A stretch of 64,000 nt of DNA from HIMB30 sp965655875 (GCA_965655875.1 CBFHIN010000002.1:1-64000), one strand, 5' to 3'; shown: positions 36,106-46,076, counted from the stretch's first letter. Program-made: numbers and translations. Notes: generated by a model from the letters alone, not told the origin.

Positions 36106-36141
36106 AAATGATGAGAGACCGTGATCCAAATTAAGACGTCG

Positions 36142-36169
36142 AGTATAATGATGTCGCTGACGAAGTCAC
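36142..36169 (-). promoter_or_regulatory. Candidate promoter of rhodanese-grxC-secB
   Basis: On the minus strand GTGACT and TATACT are spaced by 16 bp, predicting a start near 36135, some 30 nt before the ATG. The region is shared with divergent gpmI. Confidence 0.4.
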
Positions 36170-36228
36170 GGATCCCTCGTCAGAACATCGTCTAGATCCG
36201 TAATATTCATTGAATTCTGGACCCTTAA

Positions 36229-37758
36229 ATGCGACCGAAACCCGTTGTACTGCTGATTTTAGATGGCTTTGGACTCCGCGAAGCGGCGGACGATAACGCA
36301 ATCTTTCATGCGAAAACACCAACATTCGATCGTCTTTCGGAAAGCGTGCCTTACGCACAGCTTGAAACCTCCGGCGAGGCGGTTGGACTACCCAAAGGAC
36401 AAATGGGTAATTCAGAAGTTGGGCACATGAATCTTGGAACAGGACGCATTGTTTACCAAGACTTCACACGCATCAGCAAAGCAATCGATGAAGGCGACTT
36501 CGAAACGAACGAAGTGTTAGTTAGCGCTTGCCGACAGGCTAAATCCCAGGGCGGTACACTCCATATCCTCGGTTTATTGAGTCCAGGCGGTGTTCACAGT
36601 CATGAGGATCATATTGAAGCGATGATCGGACTCGCGGACTCACTCGGTGTACCCATGACGCGATTGCATGCATTCTTGGACGGCCGCGATACGCCACCGC
36701 AATCTGCAGAGCCCTCTCTTGTAAGATTTCAGCGCCTTGAGACTGTTCATACTAATTATAAGCTTTCAAGCTTATGCGGCCGCTACTATGCAATGGACCG
36801 GGATAACAACTGGGATCGTATTCAAAGCGCATTTGATTTGATAACAAAGAGCCAGGCCGAATTTTCTGCCGGAACCGCCGCTGAGGGTCTACAACAAGCG
36901 TATCAGCGTGGCGAGAATGATGAGTTCGTTCAAGCAACTCGCCTCGGTGAGTCCTGGGAAATGCGACCTGAAGACGTGGTCATCGTTATGAATTTCAGAG
37001 CCGACCGTGCTCGGCAGATAACAAAAGCGATCACTGCAAAATCGCTTCCCGAATTAAGTCGTCCAAGTTGGATACACGATGTCACCGTATCAACGCTGAC
37101 CCAATATGCCGACGATTTAAATGTTCGCATCGCTTTTCCTCCGGAGACTTTATCCAATACGCTCGGTGAGGTCGTCTCTCAAGCAAAACTCAGCCAACTT
37201 CGGATTGCCGAGACTGAAAAATATGCACATGTCACTTTTTTCTTTAGTGGCGGTAAAGAGGCGTTGGTGGAAGGTGAACATCGTGAGCTGATCCCATCTC
37301 CCAAAGTCGCGACCTATGATTTAAAACCCGAGATGAGCGCTCCTGAAGTGACAAATTATCTGGTTGACGCAATCTCATCGAAAGCATTCGATTTGATTGT
37401 TTGCAACTATGCAAATGGCGATATGGTCGGACATACAGGGCAATTTGAAGCGGCAATCAAAGCAGTCGAAGCTCTCGACCAAGCCGTAGAGCGGGTTTTA
37501 GAGGCCTGCGATTCAGTCGATGGTGCATGTTTAATCACCGCCGATCACGGTAATGCGGAACAAATGCTTAACCCAGAAAACGGCCAACCGTTCACTGCAC
37601 ATACCGTCGGCCCTGTCCCGATTTGGCTTGCAGCCAATCCGTTGGGTGCCGTGTCACTTGAGTCTGGGGCGTTACGCGATGTCGCACCAACGATTCTGGC
37701 TCTACTAGGACTTGACCAACCTGCTGAAATGACCGGCCGGTCTCTTTTGAAATTCTAA
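36229..37758 (+). CDS. gpmI: Cofactor-independent phosphoglycerate mutase
   Basis: This 509-aa manganese enzyme interconverts 3- and 2-phosphoglycerate in glycolysis and gluconeogenesis. The phosphatase-like nucleophile S62 sits in MGNSEVGHMNLG; other landmarks are LILDGFG, DGRDTPP, GRYYAMDRD, and the metal-binding NYANGDMVGH and ADHGNAE. It ends where envC begins (one-base overlap), followed by ctpA, a frequent trio. Confidence 0.97.
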   Translation: MRPKPVVLLILDGFGLREAADDNAIFHAKTPTFDRLSESVPYAQLETSGEAVGLPKGQMGNSEVGHMNLGTGRIVYQDFTRISKAIDEGDFETNEVLVSACRQAKSQGGTLHILGLLSPGGVHSHEDHIEAMIGLADSLGVPMTRLHAFLDGRDTPPQSAEPSLVRFQRLETVHTNYKLSSLCGRYYAMDRDNNWDRIQSAFDLITKSQAEFSAGTAAEGLQQAYQRGENDEFVQATRLGESWEMRPEDVVIVMNFRADRARQITKAITAKSLPELSRPSWIHDVTVSTLTQYADDLNVRIAFPPETLSNTLGEVVSQAKLSQLRIAETEKYAHVTFFFSGGKEALVEGEHRELIPSPKVATYDLKPEMSAPEVTNYLVDAISSKAFDLIVCNYANGDMVGHTGQFEAAIKAVEALDQAVERVLEACDSVDGACLITADHGNAEQMLNPENGQPFTAHTVGPVPIWLAANPLGAVSLESGALRDVAPTILALLGLDQPAEMTGRSLLKF

Positions 37759-38843
37759 TGCGGCTCATCGTTTGGTTTTTGATGGCTCTCTTGAGTGTTC
37801 AAAGCCAAGCGAGCGAAATTCGCGATGCCGAGGCGCAGCGACTCCAAGCTGAAAAACAGTTACAGACGTTAAAACGTGATGTGCAGCTCGATGCCAAAAA
37901 ACTGAAAGTTATTGAGTCGGAATTGAAACGCCTGAGTGACGAATCAAAACAACTGACACGGAAAATCAAGAAGTCAGAACAGCACCTTAAAGAACTCAGT
38001 CAAGTACAACAGACGACTGAACGTGAGGCGGAATCAGTATCCGAAACGCTTAAAAAATTAACTGAGCAATACGGATCAGAATTAGTCGCTTATTACATCA
38101 CTGGATCCACGCTACGCTCTGATGATATCGATGACGATCATCTGGCTGACTATCTGCCCTTCTTGCTTAAAGCGCGTCAATCCAACGCACAGGAAATCGA
38201 ATCAAAAGCTGAGGATCTGCGCGCCCTGCTTATCGAGCAGGAACAAAACACAAGAACCGCTCAAAAAACACTCCTCGATCTGACAGATACTCGTGATTTG
38301 TTGTCTCAAAAGACACGTGATCAGCGTCAGCTTCTCGCAAGTATTAGCCGAAAACTGCAAACCAAACAGCAACGGGAAGATGCGCTGAATTCAGACCTTC
38401 AATCACTTGATCGTCGAATTAAGGCACTCCAATTAAAGTCCGGAAACACAGCATTAAAGCCTCTGAAAGGGAAAATGCGATGGCCAGTCGATGGCCGCGT
38501 GCTCCGGCGATTTGGACAAGGTCGACAAGACGGTTTTGGGGATTGGCAGGGATTAGTGATTAGCACCTCAGACAATAGTGAGGTCAAAGCGGTGCAAGCC
38601 GGTAAAGTTGCCTATGCGGGATATCTTCTAGGTTACGGATTGGTCATCGTCATCGCACACAACGATGGGCACGCGACAATTTACGGACACAATCAAAGCT
38701 TAAAAGTCGAAACAGGACAAGCAGTCGTGGCGAGGCAAGTGATTGCGATTGCTGGAAATACAGGTAGTCTGGATGTGACTGCTTTATATTTTGGTGTCAC
38801 GCGCAATGGAAAGGCGGTGAATCCGAGTTCATGGTTAAACTGA
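37758..38843 (+). CDS. envC: EnvC-like murein hydrolase activator (degenerate LytM)
   Basis: A signal peptide (to about residue 18, ending QAS) leads into a long coiled coil (20-230) and a C-terminal LytM/M23 fold. The zinc ligands of active M23 peptidases are absent: HxxxD is replaced by GRQDGFGD and the final HxH by LYFGV, as in E. coli EnvC, which activates the AmiA and AmiB amidases rather than cutting itself. The protein has 361 aa. It lies between gpmI and ctpA. Confidence 0.88.
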   Translation: MRLIVWFLMALLSVQSQASEIRDAEAQRLQAEKQLQTLKRDVQLDAKKLKVIESELKRLSDESKQLTRKIKKSEQHLKELSQVQQTTEREAESVSETLKKLTEQYGSELVAYYITGSTLRSDDIDDDHLADYLPFLLKARQSNAQEIESKAEDLRALLIEQEQNTRTAQKTLLDLTDTRDLLSQKTRDQRQLLASISRKLQTKQQREDALNSDLQSLDRRIKALQLKSGNTALKPLKGKMRWPVDGRVLRRFGQGRQDGFGDWQGLVISTSDNSEVKAVQAGKVAYAGYLLGYGLVIVIAHNDGHATIYGHNQSLKVETGQAVVARQVIAIAGNTGSLDVTALYFGVTRNGKAVNPSSWLN

Positions 38844-38847
38844 GAAC

Positions 38848-40107
38848 ATGATGAAAACAATAAAAATTATTTTAGGTCTCTGTCTGTTGGCGCCACTATC
38901 GTTGCCGGCTGACGATCAGAGCGTACCTGCTGATGTCGATTCACTCGATGCATTACGAGCATTTATTGAAGTGTATGAACACATCAAGGGTGAATACGTC
39001 GAGGAAATCGACGATCAGACATTGCTGAACTACGCGATCAACGGCATGTTAACCAAACTCGATCCTCATTCTGGCTACCTCAAGCCCCGCGATGTATCGA
39101 GTCTGCGGGATTCAACTTCTGGATCTTTCGGCGGTATTGGCATTGAGATGGATGTTATTGATGGACTCATCGAAGTCATTGCGCCAATTGATGATTCGCC
39201 AGCCTCCCGAGCAGGGATTCTTGCTAAAGATTTAATCACCCATGTTGACGATCAACCTGTTCGAGACATCAGCCTTCAAGAAGCAATTGAGATTTTAAGG
39301 GGACCTCTCGGATCGACCGTCAAGCTCGACCTTCTGCGACAAGTCGATGGTCAGCCTGAAGAAGTATCCGTCTCACTTGAGCGAGCGATCATCCGTGTCA
39401 CCAGTGTGCGTCATGAAATGCTCCCACACGGAATAGGCTACTTACGGATTTCGCAATTCCAAAATCGTACAGGACCTGATCTCATTAAAGCGATCGGTAA
39501 CTTGCAATCACAAGATCAACTAAAAGGCTTAATCCTTGATTTAAGAAATAACCCAGGCGGCGTCTTATCCGCTGCAATTGAAGTTGTTGACGCGTTCATT
39601 GATGAGGGGCTCATTGTAAGCACCAAGGGACGTGACGAATTTCTTGATTCAAAATACGAAGCATCTGACGCTACGATTTTACAGGATGAGCCAATTGTTA
39701 TTTTAATCAATGGAGGCTCAGCATCTGCAGCCGAAATCGTCGCGGGTGCCCTTCAAGACCACGAGCGCGCTGTTGTCATCGGGACGCCGTCTTTTGGCAA
39801 GGGATCGGTTCAAACAATCTTAGCGCTCGAGAACACATATGCATTGAAGCTCACTACAGCGTTGTATTACACGCCGAATGGACGTTCGATCCAGGCGACT
39901 GGTATCCAACCAACGATCCAAGTATCAGGTGGTGAAGCACTGATTGAGTCAGATACTCGCGTTCGTGAAGCCGATTTGCCAAAACATCTTGAAAACGCAG
40001 GCGAGGACGACGCCTCAAGAGAGCGTGTGATTGATCGTTTGACCGAAGATAACCAATTGTTACACGCCTACAATTTGTTACGCGGATCGCAATTACTCGC
40101 GCGTTAA
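38848..40107 (+). CDS. ctpA: C-terminal processing peptidase (S41, CtpA type)
   Basis: This 419-aa periplasmic serine protease has a signal peptide (ending LPA), a PDZ domain (about 100-185) and a catalytic domain with S293 in GGSASAAEI and K318 in FGKGSVQ, the Ser-Lys dyad. Such proteases degrade or trim envelope proteins including peptidoglycan hydrolases, which fits the neighbour envC. Two ATGs occur in tandem at the start. Its TAA shares TTAA with the hisF stop. Confidence 0.94.
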   Translation: MMKTIKIILGLCLLAPLSLPADDQSVPADVDSLDALRAFIEVYEHIKGEYVEEIDDQTLLNYAINGMLTKLDPHSGYLKPRDVSSLRDSTSGSFGGIGIEMDVIDGLIEVIAPIDDSPASRAGILAKDLITHVDDQPVRDISLQEAIEILRGPLGSTVKLDLLRQVDGQPEEVSVSLERAIIRVTSVRHEMLPHGIGYLRISQFQNRTGPDLIKAIGNLQSQDQLKGLILDLRNNPGGVLSAAIEVVDAFIDEGLIVSTKGRDEFLDSKYEASDATILQDEPIVILINGGSASAAEIVAGALQDHERAVVIGTPSFGKGSVQTILALENTYALKLTTALYYTPNGRSIQATGIQPTIQVSGGEALIESDTRVREADLPKHLENAGEDDASRERVIDRLTEDNQLLHAYNLLRGSQLLAR

Positions 40108-40865
40108 AGACGCACTTCAATTCCTGCGTTTGCCATGGCCGCCTTCGCTTCGCCAATTGTGTATTGTGCGAAGTGAAAGATACTGGCGGCCAAAACTGCT
40201 TCAGCATGACCTTTGGTTACGCCATCAATAAGATGGTTGAGGTTACCTACCCCACCAGAAGCAATGACTGGTACCGAAACGGCATCCGACACTGCGCGTG
40301 TCACACCCAAATCGAATCCATCACGTGTACCGTCTCGATCCATTGATGTGAGCAGAATTTCTCCAGCTCCGTAAGACACCATCCGACTAGCCCACTCAAC
40401 CGCATCAAGCCCGGTCGGTTTGCGCCCGCCGTGAGTGAAGATCTCCCACCGGTTGTCTTCAACCTGTTTGGCATCGATGGCAACCACAATGCATTGCGAC
40501 CCGAATTTATCGGCTGCTTTCTTTACAAATTCCGGCTCAAAGACGGCGGCCGTGTTGATTGAGACTTTGTCAGCACCGGCTAACAAAAGATCACGAATAT
40601 TCTCGGTATTACGAACCCCACCACCAACCGTCAGGGGAATAAAAACTTCACTGGCCATGCGTGAGACTGTCTCATAGGTCGTGGCGCGGTTTTCGTGGCT
40701 TGCAGTAATATCGAGAAAGGTAATTTCATCTGCACCTTCTTGATTGTAACGACGACTGACCTCGACTGGATCGCCAGCATCACGAATGTCCTCAAATTGA
40801 ACACCTTTGACCACACGCCCTTGATCGACATCGAGACATGGGATGATTCGCTTTGCGAGTCCCAT
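40104..40865 (-). CDS. hisF: Imidazole glycerol phosphate synthase, cyclase subunit
   Basis: HisF (253 aa) uses ammonia from HisH to make imidazole glycerol phosphate and AICAR from PRFAR. The barrel starts IIPCLDVDQGRVVKG and shows AGADKVSIN, GGRKPTGLDAVEWA and the phosphate-binding ASGGVG. It is last of hisB-hisH-hisA-hisF and starts directly after the hisA stop. Confidence 0.97.
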   Translation of the reverse strand: MGLAKRIIPCLDVDQGRVVKGVQFEDIRDAGDPVEVSRRYNQEGADEITFLDITASHENRATTYETVSRMASEVFIPLTVGGGVRNTENIRDLLLAGADKVSINTAAVFEPEFVKKAADKFGSQCIVVAIDAKQVEDNRWEIFTHGGRKPTGLDAVEWASRMVSYGAGEILLTSMDRDGTRDGFDLGVTRAVSDAVSVPVIASGGVGNLNHLIDGVTKGHAEAVLAASIFHFAQYTIGEAKAAMANAGIEVRL

Positions 40866-41597
40866 TTACACTCGCTCCGTTTGCCGAATGGCTTCAGCCA
40901 GATCGAGCGTGCCTTCGTAAATAGCACGACCAGTAATGGCTCCAATCACGCCATCAGATTCAACTTTCAATAAATCAGTGACGTCACTTAAGCCTTTAAG
41001 GCCGCCTGACGCAATGACGGGACAGCCGGTTTCCTTTGCAAGTGAAGCTGTTGCATCAATATTGACTCCCGACAGCATGCCATCGCGCCCAATATCTGTA
41101 TAAACAACAGACGATACCCCGACATCGGCGAACCGTTTCACAACCTCGACAGCAGACACCGTACTTGCTTCCGCCCAACCTTCAGTTGCAACCCATCCGT
41201 CTTTTGCGTCGACACCGACAATGATATGTCCTGGGAATTGCCGACATGCTTCAGCAACAAATTCTGGCTCTTTCACGGCCTGGGTACCAATAATTACCCA
41301 TGAAAGTCCGAGTTCCAGATAGGTCTCAACAGTCGCAATGTCGCGAACTCCACCTCCAAGCTGAACTGGCAACTCAGGATGCTTTGCAAGAATTCCTGCA
41401 ACAGCATCTTTATTTTCTGGTTTGCCTGCGAAGGCACCATCAAGATCAACGACATGTAATCGCTCAGCACCGGCTTCAACCCATCGTGATGCTGTGGCGA
41501 CCGGGTCATCGGAGTAAACCGTTGCATCATCCATCCGACCTTGGCGAAGTCGCACACAAGTACCATTTTTTAAATCAATCGCAGGAATAATTAGCAT
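40866..41597 (-). CDS. hisA: ProFAR isomerase
   Basis: HisA (243 aa) carries out the Amadori rearrangement of ProFAR to PRFAR. The half-barrel repeats show IIPAIDLKNGTCVRL, LHVVDLDGAF, the catalytic-region QLGGGVRD and the second phosphate site ASGGLKG. ATG 41597 lies inside the hisH stop region with GGGACGGA just upstream; hisH and hisA overlap by 7 bp. Confidence 0.96.
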   Translation of the reverse strand: MLIIPAIDLKNGTCVRLRQGRMDDATVYSDDPVATASRWVEAGAERLHVVDLDGAFAGKPENKDAVAGILAKHPELPVQLGGGVRDIATVETYLELGLSWVIIGTQAVKEPEFVAEACRQFPGHIIVGVDAKDGWVATEGWAEASTVSAVEVVKRFADVGVSSVVYTDIGRDGMLSGVNIDATASLAKETGCPVIASGGLKGLSDVTDLLKVESDGVIGAITGRAIYEGTLDLAEAIRQTERV

Positions 41598-42232
41598 GTT
41601 CCGTCCCAACTCAGAAAATTTCGATAAAGATGAATGCCAGCATCATGAGATTTTTCAGGATGGAACTGAACAGCAAAAACATTCGTTTTTGATAATGCTG
41701 AGGAAAACGGTGACCCGTATTCGCAGGTACCGACAACATAGTCAGCCTCGACATCAGCATGTCGGTAACTATGAACAAAATAAAATCGAGTTCGATCTGC
41801 AATTCCATGCCACATTGGATGTGAACGCTGAATCACTTCATTCCATCCCATGTGTGGAACTTTTAATGCGTCACCTGCCGAATTTTTCATGGTCTTCGAG
41901 AATTGTTTGATCTGTCCCGGAAAAACGCCAAGCGCTTCGACACCTGCGCTTTCTTCGCCGAACTGAGTCAGTATCTGCATTCCAACACATACGCCCATGA
42001 GCGGTTTCTCTTCGATCAGCGCTAACACCAACGAGTCGAGGCCCCGCTGCCTTAAGCCTTGCATGCAATCACCCATCGCGCCGACACCGGGTAACACAAC
42101 GCGATCAGATTCCATAATTTGCTTAGGATCTGAAGTCACAAGCACTCGACACGAGCCCGCATGCTCGATTGCTTTGGCAACGCTATGCAGATTCCCAGAG
42201 CCGTAGTCAACTACGGCAACTGTTTGAGACAT
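41591..42232 (-). CDS. hisH: Imidazole glycerol phosphate synthase, glutamine amidotransferase subunit
   Basis: HisH (213 aa) hydrolyses glutamine and channels ammonia to HisF. The class I triad appears as the nucleophile in MGVCVGMQIL and the His-Glu pair in VQFHPEKS. The N-terminus VVDYGSGNLHSV is typical. Its start directly follows the hisB stop. Confidence 0.96.
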   Translation of the reverse strand: MSQTVAVVDYGSGNLHSVAKAIEHAGSCRVLVTSDPKQIMESDRVVLPGVGAMGDCMQGLRQRGLDSLVLALIEEKPLMGVCVGMQILTQFGEESAGVEALGVFPGQIKQFSKTMKNSAGDALKVPHMGWNEVIQRSHPMWHGIADRTRFYFVHSYRHADVEADYVVGTCEYGSPFSSALSKTNVFAVQFHPEKSHDAGIHLYRNFLSWDGTC

Positions 42233-42826
42233 TTACAGGGAGCCTTTCGTCGAGGGAATGATTCCACTCATGCGAGGATCTGGATTCAAAGCCATCCGCA
42301 ATGCACGACCGAACGCTTTAAATACTGTCTCGATCTGGTGATGTGAATTGTCACCTTTTAGGTTATCGATATGCAAAGTCACTTGCGCGTGATTCACAAA
42401 TCCTTGGAAGAACTCGCGAAACAAATCAACGTCAAAACCGCCAACCGCAGAGCGCGTAAACGGAATGTTATAGAAGAGCCCAGGCCGTCCAGAAAAATCA
42501 ATCACAACACGACTCAAAGCTTCATCGAGTGGGACATAAGCATGCCCATATCGAGTCATCCCTTTCTTGTCCCCAACCGCCTGAGCAAACGCCTGACCCA
42601 GAGTAATACCAACATCTTCAACCGTGTGGTGATCGTCAATCTCAAGATCTCCAGTCGCGTTTATCGACAGATCAACAAGGCCATGCCGAGACACTTGGTC
42701 AAGCATATGCTCAAAAAATGGAATGCCGGTTTTAAATTCACCAACACCAGTTCCATCAAGGTTCAAGTTGATTTGGATTTGTGTTTCAAGTGTGTTTCGT
42801 TCAACTGAGGCAATACGATCTGCCAT
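42233..42826 (-). CDS. hisB: Imidazoleglycerol-phosphate dehydratase (monofunctional HisB)
   Basis: This 197-aa manganese enzyme dehydrates IGP. The metal-binding histidine clusters FFEHMLDQ, DDHHTVEDVG and GDNSHHQIE are all present. It lacks the N-terminal phosphatase domain of enteric HisB, so histidinol-phosphate phosphatase must be elsewhere. It is the first gene of the his operon here, divergent from asmA. Confidence 0.97.
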   Translation of the reverse strand: MADRIASVERNTLETQIQINLNLDGTGVGEFKTGIPFFEHMLDQVSRHGLVDLSINATGDLEIDDHHTVEDVGITLGQAFAQAVGDKKGMTRYGHAYVPLDEALSRVVIDFSGRPGLFYNIPFTRSAVGGFDVDLFREFFQGFVNHAQVTLHIDNLKGDNSHHQIETVFKAFGRALRMALNPDPRMSGIIPSTKGSL

Positions 42827-42898
42827 TGGCCTGTTCCTTAAGCCGTCATAAACACCGTAGTATACCGGTACTAGGTCTCACTGACGACAGAGGGTGTC

Positions 42899-44782
42899 AT
42901 GCGAATTTTTAAAGTGTTTGTACTTGTCTTGATGATCACAGTCGTGACGCTTGGCGCAACCGCTGCTTACATTACACAAGTTCTTGATCCGAATGATCTC
43001 AAACCAACCCTTGTCGATGCGGCCAAAAAAGAACAAATCACATTACAACTCAATGGTAATATTTCGTGGGCGTTTTGGCCTTGGTTTGGGATTTCTGTCA
43101 AAAACGTGGAGGCCAGCGCTCAAAATTGGACCTTCAAGGCAGACGAAGTTGAAGGGTCACTATCGATCCTTTCTTTATTTTCCGACACAGTTGTAATCGA
43201 TTCATTAACGGCAATAGCTCCACAGGTTCGTGTTAACGAAGCCACAACCAAAAATGACTCAAGCAATTCGATAACAGAAACACAAGCGCCTAAAAAGTCG
43301 ATCTTGGTAAGACAGCTTGCGATCCAAGACGGTGTAATCAATGGCATCTATCCTGGTCTCGCTCTGGATCGAGTTCAATTTTCAGTGGATTCACTATCAC
43401 CAGCGACGGCGAGCCCGTTAAAGCTATCGACTTACGCGACTTTTGGAACCTTCCAAGTGCCTGTCGAACTCGAAGCACAGATTATTCCCACTGCGACGTT
43501 CGACGGGCTAACAATTCGCGACTTTCGATTCAAATCACGTCAGCTGAACCTTGAATACACTGGTTATTTGAGCGCATCTCAGTCAGGTCAATTTAGTGGT
43601 GAAGGTCAAATCGCAATCTCACCATTCCAACTACGACAGTGGTTGAGAGCCGGCAACTTCCCGGTTCCAGACACCAGAGATCTCGATCGACTCGGTGAGG
43701 TATTTTTCGAATCAGGCATCAAACTATCGAACGACCTACTGAGCCTCCGACCATTTTCTTTGCAGGTCGATGAAACCTCCATTGACGGTCGCATCGATCT
43801 CAATCTCGACCCACTGAATGTTGATTTGGAACTACTAGCTGACCAATTGAATTTAGATGGGTATTTGACTGGCGACGGCACCAATGACGAAGCAAAGTCG
43901 AAAAATGTGGGGGTATTACCAGGTACCTACAAACTGGACTTGGGAGCGCTCACGATCAATTCACATCGCATGACAGATGTTGGTATTGATCTTGGAATCG
44001 GCGCCGATGAAATTACTCTTGGCAGGCTCGATGCGAAGTTGTTCGGCGGCGAGGTACGCGCGGCTGGAACTCATTTAATCGCGCCTCAGATTTCGAACAT
44101 CACAGGAACGATCAATGGAATACAGCTCGCACAGTTTCAATTATCAGAACCGCTCGACACCTTATCAGGCGCCCTACAATCGAGCTTTGATTTGCGCGCG
44201 GCAGGTCGGACGCCCGACGAGGTTTTAGCATCAGTCTCAGGCCCTCTGCGTCTCAAAGTTCAAGATGCGTTTCTCGGGCCGCTGAATGTCTCTGATGCTG
44301 TCTGCCAAAGCCTTCAAGCTCAATCAGAACCAGCAACCGAAGCAGCTGACACCTTGACGTTAAGCGGTGAGTTTCAGGAAGGCATCGCCGTGATTGAGGC
44401 ACTAGACGCCACAGTCGCAAACTTATCGATCCAGGGAAAAGGACGGGTGAGTCTCATTTCGACTGCATCAAACATTCAAGGATCTATCAAAATCCCAGAT
44501 AGCGGATCTCTTGGAACCTGTCGCGCACCAGAAATCGTGAGAGGTGCGACACTTCCATTATCGTGTCGGGGACAACTGCGGAACGGATCATTGAAATGTG
44601 GAATCGATGAAGGTGCTTTACGTCAGTTGATCGCCAAGGCTGCTGAAAAGGAACTCCGAAAGAGAGCAGAACAAAAACTTGAAGAAGCTGAAGCCAAATT
44701 GAAATCGTCCGTCGAAGAAACACTTAAGAAAAAGCTCAATAATCAGGGAGCTGAGTTACTCAAAAATCTGTTGAGTCGATGA
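42899..44782 (+). CDS. asmA: AsmA-family inner-membrane protein
   Basis: This 627-aa protein has an N-terminal signal anchor (about 5-27) and a long beta-rich periplasmic body with an N-terminal chorein/AsmA region (FWPWFGISVKNVEAS, FKADEVEGSLSILSL) and a C-terminal AsmA_2-type region (RLDAKLFGGEVRAAGT), ending in a basic/acidic helix. AsmA-like proteins probably move phospholipids to the outer membrane. It overlaps mutY by 4 bp, the usual pseudomonad arrangement. Confidence 0.9.
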   Translation: MRIFKVFVLVLMITVVTLGATAAYITQVLDPNDLKPTLVDAAKKEQITLQLNGNISWAFWPWFGISVKNVEASAQNWTFKADEVEGSLSILSLFSDTVVIDSLTAIAPQVRVNEATTKNDSSNSITETQAPKKSILVRQLAIQDGVINGIYPGLALDRVQFSVDSLSPATASPLKLSTYATFGTFQVPVELEAQIIPTATFDGLTIRDFRFKSRQLNLEYTGYLSASQSGQFSGEGQIAISPFQLRQWLRAGNFPVPDTRDLDRLGEVFFESGIKLSNDLLSLRPFSLQVDETSIDGRIDLNLDPLNVDLELLADQLNLDGYLTGDGTNDEAKSKNVGVLPGTYKLDLGALTINSHRMTDVGIDLGIGADEITLGRLDAKLFGGEVRAAGTHLIAPQISNITGTINGIQLAQFQLSEPLDTLSGALQSSFDLRAAGRTPDEVLASVSGPLRLKVQDAFLGPLNVSDAVCQSLQAQSEPATEAADTLTLSGEFQEGIAVIEALDATVANLSIQGKGRVSLISTASNIQGSIKIPDSGSLGTCRAPEIVRGATLPLSCRGQLRNGSLKCGIDEGALRQLIAKAAEKELRKRAEQKLEEAEAKLKSSVEETLKKKLNNQGAELLKNLLSR

Positions 44783-45807
44783 TTGATCAATTTGCACAGC
44801 GCCTCGCGGCTTGGCAGAAGCAACACGGTCGACATGAGCTTCCTTGGCAACATAAAGGGGCTTACGCAACCTGGATTTCTGAAATCATGTTGCAGCAGAC
44901 CCAGGTTCAGGTGGTCGTTCCGTATTTTGAAAAGTTCATACAAGACTTTCCAACCGTTAAACATCTCGCTGACGCTTCTTTAGACTCGGTTTTATCGCAT
45001 TGGGCTGGCCTCGGTTACTACTCGAGAGCGCGGAATCTGCACAAAGCGGCCAACATCGTCGTCAGTGAATTCAACAGTGAAATTCCAAAAGATCTCGAAA
45101 GCTTGATCCAACTTCCGGGAATCGGCCGCTCAACAGCAGGCGCGATTCTCTCACTAGGATTTGGAGTACGTGGGGTTATTCAAGATGGGAATGTGAGGCG
45201 CGTTTTATCGCGCTTGTTTTGTATTGATGGTGACCTTTCGAAATCTGATGCACAAAAAACGCTCTGGAAACTCGCCGACGAATTAACACCTCAAGCTGGG
45301 AGTGATGCTCGCATCCACACACAGGCTATGATGGACTTGGGGTCACTTATTTGTCGTAGAACAAATCCAGCATGCGCGCAGTGCCCTTTTTCCGATGACT
45401 GCCAAGCATTCCAACGCGGCGAAGTATCTCAATTTCCTAAACCAAAACGTGTTAAACAGCGAGCCGACGAGAGATGGGTTGTCCTGCAAGTCGTCAATGA
45501 GGAGAACGAGATTTTATTGATGCAAAGACCCATGAGCGGATTATGGGGAGGGCTATACACGCCTCCTATTGGCTCGTCTCTATCAGAAATTGGAAAGATG
45601 TTCGACATCAAAGATGTATTAGATGCTGATTATCAAGGGGAACTGATTCATGCCTTTAGTCACTTTAAGGTGCATTTAGAACATTACCTGTTAAAGATCC
45701 ATTCGAACGATATTCCTTCTTCAGGCGAGTGGCACTCATTGAGCCTCTTTCAAAAAGGTTTACCGGCCCCCATTCACAAATTACTGCTTAATAAGGTTCT
45801 CATATGA
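44779..45807 (+). CDS. mutY: A/G-specific adenine DNA glycosylase
   Basis: MutY (342 aa) removes adenine mispaired with 8-oxoguanine. The catalytic E35 (SEIMLQQTQV), D136 (IQDGNVRRVL) with the helix-hairpin-helix LPGIGRSTAGAI, and the 4Fe-4S cysteines (C-x6-C-x2-C-x5-C in the CRRTNPACAQC region) are present, followed by a NUDIX-like domain that reads 8-oxoG. It overlaps yggX by 4 bp, so repair and Fe-S protection are co-expressed. Confidence 0.97.
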   Translation: MIDQFAQRLAAWQKQHGRHELPWQHKGAYATWISEIMLQQTQVQVVVPYFEKFIQDFPTVKHLADASLDSVLSHWAGLGYYSRARNLHKAANIVVSEFNSEIPKDLESLIQLPGIGRSTAGAILSLGFGVRGVIQDGNVRRVLSRLFCIDGDLSKSDAQKTLWKLADELTPQAGSDARIHTQAMMDLGSLICRRTNPACAQCPFSDDCQAFQRGEVSQFPKPKRVKQRADERWVVLQVVNEENEILLMQRPMSGLWGGLYTPPIGSSLSEIGKMFDIKDVLDADYQGELIHAFSHFKVHLEHYLLKIHSNDIPSSGEWHSLSLFQKGLPAPIHKLLLNKVLI

Positions 45808-46076
45808 CACGCATGGTTTTTTGCAAAAAGTACAAAGAACAGTTGCCCGGGTTACCAGTTCCTCCGCTCCCTGGGGCTACTGGTCAAGACATCTTTGAGA
45901 ATATTTCTGAAAAAGCGTGGAAAGAGTGGCAAGCAAACCAGACCATGCTAATTAACGAACACCGCTTAAGCCTAATGGATGCAGATGCGCGCAAGTTCCT
46001 CACTCAAGAGATGCATCGATTTTTTGACAATGAGGATTACGCGAAACCTGAGGGGTATGTGCCACCTTCAAGTTGA
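45804..46076 (+). CDS. yggX: Probable Fe(2+)-trafficking protein YggX
   Basis: This 90-aa protein contributes to oxidative-damage resistance of Fe-S clusters. The N-terminus MVFCKKYKEQLPGL and the EWQANQTMLINEHRL segment are hallmark. It overlaps mutY, whose Fe-S cluster it may help protect. Its TGA stop forms part of the -35 hexamer of the tRNA-Phe promoter. Confidence 0.96.
   Translation: MTRMVFCKKYKEQLPGLPVPPLPGATGQDIFENISEKAWKEWQANQTMLINEHRLSLMDADARKFLTQEMHRFFDNEDYAKPEGYVPPSS

Noticed and set aside
42858..42873. Imperfect palindrome around ACCGGT between hisB and asmA
   Set aside because: Arms are interrupted by one base and no matching sites were noticed elsewhere; too weak for an operator call.
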